A model generated the notes under the pieces. That model saw nothing but the letters and a program-made list of their open reading frames with translations, was not told the DNA's origin and searched no databases. Shown piece after piece: positions 8,267 to 15,006 of a DNA stretch of 64,000 nucleotides. The DNA is from Halobacteriales archaeon QS_8_69_26 (lineage in GTDB: Archaea > Halobacteriota > Halobacteria > Halobacteriales > SW-7-71-33). The position numbers and the translations under genes are program-made. The first letter of the stretch is position 1; each line of letters begins with the position of its first letter. The stretch is from assembly GCA_003023195.1 (NCBI GenBank), contig PXRX01000034.1, forward strand, positions 23,004-87,003, read 5' to 3'.

Positions 8267-9301
8267 ATGGGGGCCGCCGGGAACGGACCGGATGCTCCGG
8301 TCGAGGGTGACGGGGCCCGACGGACCGGGATCCGCGACCGCCTCTGGTACGTCCTGAAGCTCTCGCGGCCCCGGTTCTGGCTCTACCTCGCGGGGCCGGT
8401 GGTCGTCGGCGTGGCCTACGGCGCGTCCTCGACGGCCGAGTTGTTCTCGGTCCGGTCGGTCGCCCTGTTCGCGTACTTCCTGCTCCCCGCCAACGTCTAC
8501 CTCTACGGGATCAACGACGTCTTCGACGCCGACGTCGACGTCGAGAACCCGAAGAAGGAGGGCCGGGAGGTCCGCTACCGGGGCGAGCGGTTCGTCCCCC
8601 TGACCGTACTGGTCGCCGGGGCCGGGATCCTCGCGCTGGTGCCGCTGGTGCCCCCCGTCGCGCTGGCGTGGCTGGCCGCCTACGTCGTCCTGGCCACCGA
8701 GTACAGCGCCCCGCCCCTGCGGTTCAAGACGACGCCGTTCCTCGACTCGGCCTCGAACGGGCTGTACGTCCTGCCCGGCGTGGCCGCCTACGCCGCCGTC
8801 GCCGGCGAGACCCCGCCCGCCCTCGCCGTTCTCGGGGGCTGGCTCTGGACGATGGCGATGCACACGTTCTCCGCCATCCCCGACATCGAACCGGACCGCG
8901 AGGCGGGGATCCGGACGACTGCGACGGTCCTCGGGGAGGCCCGGACCTACGCCTACTGCGGGGTCGCCTGGGCCCTCGCGGCGGTGGCGTTCGCCGCGAT
9001 AGACCCCCGACTCGGCGCTCCCCTTGCGGTCTACCCCCTGCTCCTGGCCGGGATCGCGCTCTCGGACGTGCCCGTCGAACGGGCCTACTGGTGGTACCCG
9101 GCGGTCAACACCGTCGTCGGCGCCGCCCTCACCATGGGTGCACTCTGGGTGATGGTCCACGGCCAGCTTCCGGGCCCGCTGGCGGCCACCGTGGTCGATC
9201 CGGGCCCGCTGGCGGCCGACCTGGCCGTCCACGCCCGTCCGCACGCGGTGGACCCGCCCGCACTCCCGGCCGGTGAACCGGTGGTGACCGGCCGTGGCTG
9301 A
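8267..9301 (+). CDS. lyeJ: Lycopene elongase/1,2-hydratase, UbiA prenyltransferase
   Basis: A 344-residue integral membrane protein of the UbiA superfamily. The first Asp-rich motif is NDVFDADVDVENPKKEGRE (about residues 82-100) and the second is DIEPDREAGIRT; about eight hydrophobic segments surround them. LyeJ adds C5 units to both ends of lycopene and hydrates them on the way to C50 bacterioruberin in the membrane. The C-terminal 45 residues are an unusual Pro/Ala-rich tail containing a duplicated DPGPLAA-like unit. Its stop overlaps the GTG start of cruF, so the three genes form one operon. Confidence 0.92.
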   Translation: MGAAGNGPDAPVEGDGARRTGIRDRLWYVLKLSRPRFWLYLAGPVVVGVAYGASSTAELFSVRSVALFAYFLLPANVYLYGINDVFDADVDVENPKKEGREVRYRGERFVPLTVLVAGAGILALVPLVPPVALAWLAAYVVLATEYSAPPLRFKTTPFLDSASNGLYVLPGVAAYAAVAGETPPALAVLGGWLWTMAMHTFSAIPDIEPDREAGIRTTATVLGEARTYAYCGVAWALAAVAFAAIDPRLGAPLAVYPLLLAGIALSDVPVERAYWWYPAVNTVVGAALTMGALWVMVHGQLPGPLAATVVDPGPLAADLAVHARPHAVDPPALPAGEPVVTGRG

Positions 9302-10178
9302 GTCGGATCCCGAGGGTGGTGCCGTCGACCCCTGGAGTCGCCCCTGGATCGAGGCACGGCTGGACGCCCTGGTGCGGGACAATCGGTTCACCATCGCGGT
9401 CGTGTTCCCAGTCGTCGGCGCGGTGACCCTCGTCGCCAGCGCCGAGGGGTGGCTCCCGCCCCTGCTGGCGTACAACCCCTTCCTGGTCCTCGTCGGCGTG
9501 GCGGTGATGCGCCTGCCCCTCGTGGCGGGCGCCGCGCCCCTGGTCGACCGGCGGGCCGGCCTGGCGGTCGGGGCGCTGACGGCCTACGCCTACGGGATCG
9601 AACTGGTCGGGGTCGAGACGGGGTGGCCCTACGGACCCTTCGAGTACGCCGTCGACCTGGGGGCGATGCTGTTCGGCCGGGTGCCGGTGGGGCTGCCGGT
9701 CTTCTTCCTGCCGCTGGTGCTCAACGCCTACCTGCTGGTGTTGCTGTTGCTCGGCGGCCGGGCGAAGAACCGGCCGGTCAGGCTGGTCGCGACCCTGGCG
9801 ACCGTCTTGCTCGTCGACCTGGTGCTCGACCCCGCCGCCGTCGCCGTCGGGTTCTGGACGTACCTCCCGCCGGGGCCCTACTACGGGGTCCCGGCCTCGA
9901 ACTACGCCGGGTGGGTGCTCAGCGGCGCGGTCGCCGTCGTCCTGTTCGACGTCGCGTTCCCGTACGACGAGTTGCTCGCGCGGGTCCGCTCCTGTCCGTT
10001 CATGCTCGACGACCTCGTCTCGTTCGTCGTCCTCTGGGGAGCGATAAACGCCGTCTACGGACAGTGGATCCCGGTCGCGCTGGCCGGCCTCCTCTTCGCG
10101 GGCCTGCTGGCGACCGACCGGTTCGACTTCCGGGTGCTCGGCGGCCGGGGCGGGCGGGCCTGGCGGTCGGTGCGGTGA
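9294..10178 (+). CDS. cruF: Bisanhydrobacterioruberin hydratase
   Basis: A 294-residue polytopic membrane protein of the DUF422/CruF carotenoid family. Hallmarks are GVETGWPYGPFEY, DPAAVAVGFWTY and SNYAGWVLSG within seven or so hydrophobic segments. CruF adds water to bisanhydrobacterioruberin, the final step to bacterioruberin. The start is GTG 9294, eight bases inside the end of lyeJ. The gene closes the crtD-lyeJ-cruF operon. A truncated relative of this family lies at 61879-62388. Confidence 0.9.
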   Translation: MAESDPEGGAVDPWSRPWIEARLDALVRDNRFTIAVVFPVVGAVTLVASAEGWLPPLLAYNPFLVLVGVAVMRLPLVAGAAPLVDRRAGLAVGALTAYAYGIELVGVETGWPYGPFEYAVDLGAMLFGRVPVGLPVFFLPLVLNAYLLVLLLLGGRAKNRPVRLVATLATVLLVDLVLDPAAVAVGFWTYLPPGPYYGVPASNYAGWVLSGAVAVVLFDVAFPYDELLARVRSCPFMLDDLVSFVVLWGAINAVYGQWIPVALAGLLFAGLLATDRFDFRVLGGRGGRAWRSVR

Positions 10179-10237
10179 GGGGATCGGTGGGGTTCGAACG
10201 GTCGTATCGGGCTGGACGCGATCGGAGCTGGCGAAAC

Positions 10238-10245
10238 CTTATTTT
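10238..10245 (+). promoter_or_regulatory. TATA-like box for the small Tat protein
   Basis: CTTATTTT at 10238-10245 lies about 27 bases before ATG 10268 in an otherwise GC-rich 90-base spacer, consistent with a leaderless start. Confidence 0.5.
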
Positions 10246-10267
10246 CGTCCGACACGACCGGCCGGGC

Positions 10268-10747
10268 ATGGACCGTCGGCGACTCCTCCTCGCGTTCGCC
10301 GGCGGTGCGGGCGCGGCGCTCGTGGTCCCGCACCTGTCGGTCCGCGAGCCGGGAGACGGGAGGATCGGTGCCACTGTTCCGGACGGAGTCGACGACGTCG
10401 AACTCTCGCGAACCTGGAACCCGCCGGCGTTCACCGAGGGGATCGCCATTACCGGGTCGCGGTCGTCGGTCACCGTCGACGGGGGGATGTGGGACGGCAA
10501 CGACTGCTCGCGACGGCTCTCCCTCGCATCGATGGGCGAGGACGACGGCACCCTGGAACTCCTCGTCGCCAGCGTGGACGCGCAGGAGGGGGTCTGCGAC
10601 GCCGAAGGCGCGCCGGTGAGCTACACCGTCGGGGTCGCGTTCGACGACCCGCCGGACAGCGTCGTCGCTCGACAGCGCAACCACGTCGGCCGAACCTGGG
10701 AGACACGTTTCCAGGTCCCGGCCGCGTCACCGGCGGCGGAACGGTGA
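10268..10747 (+). CDS. Small Tat-exported protein, function unknown
   Basis: A 159-residue protein with a twin-arginine-like leader (MDRRRLLLAFAGGAGAALVVP). The mature part is beta-rich (ITGSRSSVTVDGGMWDG, TLELLVASVDAQ, SYTVGVAFDDPPDSVVARQ) with two cysteines (NDCS, GVCD) that could form a disulfide. Haloarchaea have many such small secreted proteins. The start is ATG 10268; the open frame extends upstream only as antisense or out-of-frame cruF. No functional motif was recognised. Confidence 0.75.
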   Translation: MDRRRLLLAFAGGAGAALVVPHLSVREPGDGRIGATVPDGVDDVELSRTWNPPAFTEGIAITGSRSSVTVDGGMWDGNDCSRRLSLASMGEDDGTLELLVASVDAQEGVCDAEGAPVSYTVGVAFDDPPDSVVARQRNHVGRTWETRFQVPAASPAAER

Positions 10748-10856
10748 GCGGGGGTCGTCCCCGCTCTCGGCGACCGTACCGGACCACCGGCGCTCGGGTG
10801 ACGCAGATTCTGTGATCGACGCGAACCGATAAGGGCCGGGCGTGCCAACACTCGCC

Positions 10857-11498
10857 GTGAACGTCACCATCATCGACTACGGGGTCGGGAACCTCCGGAG
10901 CCTCCGGCGGGGGCTCGAACGCGCCGACGCTTCTGTGAGCGTGTCGGACGACCCCGCCGAGTTGGCCGCCGCGGAGGCGCTTGTCCTCCCCGGCGTCGGG
11001 GCCTTCGGCGAGTGCGTGCGGAACTCGAAGCCGTTCCACGACGTGCTGGTCGAGGCCGCCGAGGACACCCCGATCCTCGGAGTCTGCGTCGGCCTGCAGT
11101 TGCTCTACACCGAGAGCACCGAGAGCGCGCCGGACGGCGAGACCATCCCCGGCCTGGACCTGATCCCCGGGCGGGTCGAGCGACTCCCCAGCGACGAGGT
11201 GAAGGTGCCCCACATGGGCTGGAACGAACTGACCGTCGAGCGCGACCACCCGATCGCCGACGGGATCGATGACGGCGACTACGCGTACTTCGTCCACTCC
11301 TACTGCTCGGAGACGGCCGGGCACACTGTAGCTTCCTGTGACTACGGCTTCGACTTCGCCGCCATCGCGGCCGACGAGGCGGGCAACGTGATGGGCACGC
11401 AGTTCCACCCGGAGAAGAGCGGGGAGACGGGCCTCGGGATCCTCGACAACTTCGTCGAGTACGCCCGCCGGTACCGGGACGACCGCGTCACGGCCTGA
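10857..11498 (+). CDS. hisH: Imidazole glycerol phosphate synthase, glutamine amidotransferase subunit
   Basis: A class-I glutaminase that feeds ammonia to HisF in histidine synthesis. The core starts VTIIDYGVGNLRS; the nucleophile Cys is in LGVCVGLQLLY and the His/Glu pair is in GTQFHPEKSG, with LPGVGAFG as the oxyanion loop. Length (213-218 residues) is normal. Two GTG starts are possible, 10842 and 10857; a TATA-like GATAAGG at 10827 fits 10857 better. No other his gene is in the window, which is usual in haloarchaea, where his genes are scattered. Confidence 0.93.
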   Translation: MNVTIIDYGVGNLRSLRRGLERADASVSVSDDPAELAAAEALVLPGVGAFGECVRNSKPFHDVLVEAAEDTPILGVCVGLQLLYTESTESAPDGETIPGLDLIPGRVERLPSDEVKVPHMGWNELTVERDHPIADGIDDGDYAYFVHSYCSETAGHTVASCDYGFDFAAIAADEAGNVMGTQFHPEKSGETGLGILDNFVEYARRYRDDRVTA

Positions 11499-11552
11499 AA
11501 CTGCATCGCCACGGTCCCGCTTCCGGTCCGGGCTCCACTCCGTGCCGGCGAG

Positions 11553-11558
11553 TTTATT
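11553..11558 (+). promoter_or_regulatory. TATA-like box of the sirtuin gene
   Basis: TTTATT at 11553-11558 lies 24-29 bases before ATG 11582. Confidence 0.5.
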
Positions 11559-11581
11559 CGCCCCCGCCCGCAACGACCGAC

Positions 11582-12346
11582 ATGGACGAGGGAGACGACT
11601 ACCGCGCGGCCGCCCGCGCCCTCGCCGATGCCGACGTGGCGGCGGCCCTGACCGGGGCCGGGGTCAGCACCGAGTCTGGGGTCCCCGACTTCCGGAGCGA
11701 GGGCGGCGTCTGGGACGAGTACGACGAGCGGGACTTCACCATCGCCCGGTTCCAGCGCGACCCGGACGCCTTCTGGACCGACTGGCTCGACCTCCAGGAG
11801 GGGCTGATCCCCGACGACGTCGAGCCGAATCCGGCCCACGAGTCGCTGGCGGCCCTGGAGGAGGCCGGCCTGCTCGACGCGGTGATCACCCAGAACGTGG
11901 ACGGCCTCCACCAGGACGCGGGGAGCCGGACGGTCGTCGAGATCCACGGCAGCGGCGCCCGGGCGTCCTGCCGGGGCTGTGGGGCGTCGTTCGACGCCGC
12001 GGTCGCCCGCGAACGGGCACGGGAGGCCGGCGGTGCGCCGGCCTGCGAGAACTGCGGTGACGTCCTCAAGCCCGACGCCGTGCTGTTCGGGGAGCGCCTG
12101 CCCGACGCACCGCTCCGGGGCGCGCGGCGGTGGGCCGACGAGAGCGAGGCCTTCCTCGTCGTCGGGTCCTCCCTGACAGTCGAGCCGGCGGCCTCGCTCC
12201 CCCGGCGGGCCGCCGACGGCGCGACGCTCGTCGAGGTCAACACCGAGTCGACGACCGCGTCGTCGCTCGCGGCGTACACCTTCCGCGAGAAGGCCGGCGA
12301 GGCCATCCCCGAACTCGCCTCCGCGGCGGTCGAACTGCAGGGCTAA
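11582..12346 (+). CDS. cobB: Sir2 family NAD-dependent protein deacylase
   Basis: A 254-residue sirtuin. NAD binding shows in LTGAGVSTESGVPDFRSEG, TQNVDGLHQDAG and VGSSLTVEPAASLP; the catalytic His is in VEIHGSGARASC. Four zinc cysteines lie in CRGCG and CENCG. The enzyme removes acyl groups from lysines using NAD; the targets in haloarchaea are not known from this locus. It is flanked by hisH on the same strand and converges with crtB. Confidence 0.93.
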   Translation: MDEGDDYRAAARALADADVAAALTGAGVSTESGVPDFRSEGGVWDEYDERDFTIARFQRDPDAFWTDWLDLQEGLIPDDVEPNPAHESLAALEEAGLLDAVITQNVDGLHQDAGSRTVVEIHGSGARASCRGCGASFDAAVARERAREAGGAPACENCGDVLKPDAVLFGERLPDAPLRGARRWADESEAFLVVGSSLTVEPAASLPRRAADGATLVEVNTESTTASSLAAYTFREKAGEAIPELASAAVELQG

Positions 12347-12428
12347 CCCGGGCGGTCGGGTCGGCAACGGTCACGAACGCCGGATCACCCCCGCTCGAAC
12401 GTCGGATCGTCCGCCGGCCTCGAACCCC

Positions 12429-13400
12429 TCACCCGCCGGTCCCGAACGTGGGGATGGCGTCGGGGTCCAGGGGACTCGGTTCGTCCGGGCGCTCGCCGTC
12501 GGGGACGGCGCTCACCCGCCGGAAGACCGCCTCCGGGTCGCGGGTGCGCTTCCAGTGGATCCAGGTACGCGCGACCAGCGCGACCTTCCGGGCCGTCCCC
12601 AGCGACGGGGTGGCCGAGACGGTGTCGTAGCCCCGGGCGCGGATCAGCCGGTGGTGCTCGGCGTACAGCACCGCCGCCAGCAGGACGGCCAGGCGGCAGT
12701 CCTCCGGGAGGTACCGGATGCCAGCGACGCCCTCGCGGTACTTGCGCTCGGCCCGCCGGAGTTCGGCCGCGACGGCCGCGGCGACGTCGTCGTCGAACGA
12801 GAGCTCCCGGACCTGCTCGACGCTCGCGCCGTGGCGCCGGAGGGTTTCGGCGGGGAGGTAGACGCGGTCCCGCTCGACGACGTCCTCCCGGACGTCCCGC
12901 AGGAAGTTCGTCAACTGGAACGCCTCGCCCAGCGCGACGGCGTGGGGGACGGCGTCGTCCGCGTCCGCACCCATGACGTGGGTCATCATCACGCCGACGG
13001 CGGCGGCGGAGCCGCGCATGTAGGCCTCCAGTTCCTCGTAGGTCTCGTAGCGGTCCTTCCCGATATCTGCGAGCATGGCGTCGACGAAGGCGTCGACCTC
13101 GGCGTCGGGGATCCCGTGGCGCTCTCGAAGGTCGAGGAAGGCGGCGAGCACCGGATCCGAGGGTTCCCGTTCGCCCAGGGCTTCCTCGTGGAGGCGTTCG
13201 AGTCGCTGACGCTTCTCGTCGGCGGACCGCCGGCTTGCCGCCTCGCTGTCGACCACCTCGTCCGCGACCCGGAAGAAGCCGTAGAGGACGTAGGTCGGGT
13301 GCCGAACCCGTTCCGGGAGGAGTCGCGTCGCGTAGTAGAAGGTCCGGCCCGTCCGCCGGTGGATCGCCTTGCTCCGGGCGATCCCCTCCGGTTCGACCAC
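12429..13400 (-). CDS. crtB: Phytoene synthase
   Basis: A 323-residue trans-isoprenyl synthase joining two geranylgeranyl diphosphates into phytoene, the first committed carotenoid step. The Asp-rich motifs are RVADEVVDSEA (near residue 47) and NFLRDVREDVVERDR. It begins MVEPEGIARSKAIHRRTGRTFYYATRLLPERVRH from GTG 13400, as in haloarchaeal CrtB. The gene lies 2.2 kb from crtD-lyeJ-cruF on the opposite strand and supplies its substrate pathway. A TATA-like CAATTAAAC at about 13480-13490 implies a leader of some 55 bases. Confidence 0.94.
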   Translation of the reverse strand: MVEPEGIARSKAIHRRTGRTFYYATRLLPERVRHPTYVLYGFFRVADEVVDSEAASRRSADEKRQRLERLHEEALGEREPSDPVLAAFLDLRERHGIPDAEVDAFVDAMLADIGKDRYETYEELEAYMRGSAAAVGVMMTHVMGADADDAVPHAVALGEAFQLTNFLRDVREDVVERDRVYLPAETLRRHGASVEQVRELSFDDDVAAAVAAELRRAERKYREGVAGIRYLPEDCRLAVLLAAVLYAEHHRLIRARGYDTVSATPSLGTARKVALVARTWIHWKRTRDPEAVFRRVSAVPDGERPDEPSPLDPDAIPTFGTGG

Positions 13401-13589
13401 CGACGATCACCGGGCCTTCGGCCCCGTCCCGGCCGGGAGCACTCGGTCGAACATCGATGGTCGTTTCAGTGCCTCCAGCGGTTTAATTGTTGGCAAACCC
13501 TCACCTATCGAACGGTGGTTTTCCGGGAGAGCGAAGCGGTCCGGCGCTCGGGGATCGCCCCCGTCGGCGGGGTCGGTTCCCCGGTCGCG

Positions 13590-13688
13590 GGGGGTGCCGC
13601 AGTCGTCAATCCTTCGGTCGTCGGGGGTTCCGCAGTCGTCAGTCCCTCGGTTGCCGGGGGTTCCGCAGTCGTCGGCCCCTCAGTCGTC
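13590..13688. repeat. Three 33-bp GC-rich tandem repeats behind mscS
   Basis: Units begin at 13590, 13623 and 13656, each starting GGGGGT(G/T)CCGCAGTCGTC and then diverging slightly. The third copy runs into the mscS stop codon at 13680, so the array is the immediate 3' flank of that gene. No spacers exist, so this is not a CRISPR array. Confidence 0.7.
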
Positions 13689-14597
13689 GGCGGCGTCGGC
13701 CAGTTGCGCCGAGTCGGTGATGTCGATCCCGCCGTCCAGGGTGCGGACGGGGTAGGGGATGTCGATCCCCGCCTCGTCGAACCGCTGCTTGACCGCGGTG
13801 ACGTACTCCCCGCGGATCTTCACGAAGTCGGCGCGGGTGGGGTCCCGGATCCAGATCCGCGACTGGAGGCCGACCGAGGAGTCGGCGAGTTCGGTCAGGC
13901 GCACCGACGGTTCGTGGCCCTCCTCGTTCAGGATGCGGGGGTGGTTCCGGGCCTCCTCCAGGATGATGTCGGTGGCCCGCTCGATGTCGTCGTCGTAGCC
14001 GATCCCGAACACGAACTTCACGCGGAGGGTTTCCTTGGCGACGGGGTTCTTGACGACGCCGTCGGTCAGGTCCGAGTTGGGGACGGTCAGCAGTTCGTTG
14101 TCGAAGGTCCTGACCCGGGTGACCCGGAGGGTGATGTCCTCGACGACCCCCGAGTTGCCGTCCCACTCGATCCAGTCGCCCATCCGGAACGGCTTGTCGG
14201 CGAAGATGAAGATCCCGGAGACGAAGTTCTTGAGGATGTCCTGCATGGCGAAGCCGATGGCCAGGGTGGCGGCCGCCGCGATGGTCGCCAGCGAGGTCAG
14301 GAAGCCGGTGAACCCGGCCGCCCCGAAGGCGGCGGTGATGGCGACGAACACCACGAGGTAGAACGTTACCTTCAACAGGGGCTTGCGGGCGTGTTCGTCG
14401 AGGTCCCGGGACTTCAGCACGCGGTCGACCAGCGAAACGAGCAGGAGCCGCCCCACCAGCAGGACCAGTACCAGCGTCCCGACGAACGTCGCGACCGTGA
14501 TCGCCAGCCCGATCACGTCCTGGACGAGCTGGTTGTTGAGTCCCAACTGTGCGAGCGCGGACGCCACCGTCGCGGCCACCCCGGCGGCGCTCGCCAT
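13680..14597 (-). CDS. mscS: Small-conductance mechanosensitive channel, MscS family
   Basis: A 305-residue channel with three transmembrane helices. The third is the pore helix (ATIAAAATLAIGFAMQDILK), followed by FVSGIFIFADKPFRMGDWIE and the cytoplasmic beta and alpha/beta vestibule (RVRTFDNELLTVPNSDLTDG). It opens under membrane tension and releases osmolytes on hypo-osmotic shock, an obvious need in a halophile. Start ATG 14597 overlaps the stop of the upstream CRM protein (ATGA), so the two are translationally coupled. Confidence 0.92.
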   Translation of the reverse strand: MASAAGVAATVASALAQLGLNNQLVQDVIGLAITVATFVGTLVLVLLVGRLLLVSLVDRVLKSRDLDEHARKPLLKVTFYLVVFVAITAAFGAAGFTGFLTSLATIAAAATLAIGFAMQDILKNFVSGIFIFADKPFRMGDWIEWDGNSGVVEDITLRVTRVRTFDNELLTVPNSDLTDGVVKNPVAKETLRVKFVFGIGYDDDIERATDIILEEARNHPRILNEEGHEPSVRLTELADSSVGLQSRIWIRDPTRADFVKIRGEYVTAVKQRFDEAGIDIPYPVRTLDGGIDITDSAQLADAADD

Positions 14598-14842
14598 CAC
14601 CGGATCACCGCCGTGTTGCCCCGGGTCCTGAACACGTCTGCGTCGGCCCGGTCGGCCAGGTCGGCCGCCAGGGTCTCCACGTCGGTCCCCGCCCGCGCCG
14701 ACCGGAGGAACTTCACCTTCACCAGTTCGCGGTCGTCGAGTTGCGACCGGAGTTCGTCCACCACCGGATCGATCCCGGACTTGCCCACCCACACCGTCAC
14801 GTCGAGGTGGTGGGCCTTCTCCGACAGATCCTGTCCCGTCAT
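14597..14842 (-). CDS. YhbY/CRM domain RNA-binding protein
   Basis: An 81-residue single CRM domain: MTGQDLSEKAHHLDVTVWVGK, the GKSGI loop, VVDELRSQLDDRELVKVKFL and RGNTAVIR. CRM proteins bind pre-ribosomal RNA, and bacterial YhbY associates with 50S precursors. Coupled through ATGA to mscS. A TATA-like AAAAGTAAGG lies 25-30 bases upstream on the minus strand. Confidence 0.9.
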   Translation of the reverse strand: MTGQDLSEKAHHLDVTVWVGKSGIDPVVDELRSQLDDRELVKVKFLRSARAGTDVETLAADLADRADADVFRTRGNTAVIR

Positions 14843-14914
14843 GGGCGAACCCTTACTTTTCCGAGCGGTTTGAAACTTTTCACCGCGGATACAGCCACCG
14901 TCAATCCGGTGAGT

Positions 14915-14934
14915 ATACAGTAACTTTACTGTAA
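14915..14934. promoter_or_regulatory. Bipartite TTACWGTAA motif, site 2 of 5
   Basis: ATACAGTAA (14915-14923) and TTACTGTAA (14926-14934) are separated by CT, the same 11-bp spacing as site 1. It sits between divergent genes: the CRM-protein start at 14842 and the large Tat protein start at 15007, about 70-75 bases from each. Confidence 0.6.
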
Positions 14935-15006
14935 CTCTTTTCGTCGGTCGAGACCCCAGCGTCGGACGGGAAGCATATAGGGATCCGGCCGCAAGGCCGG
15001 GGGAAG

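Noticed and set aside
6640..9475. A continuous open frame of over 900 codons on the minus strand through crtD, lyeJ and the start of cruF
   Set aside because: It is antisense to three clearly recognised genes, has the Arg/Pro/Gly composition of a shadow frame and no homology. Only its last part (6230-6640) resembles a protein, the integrase tail.
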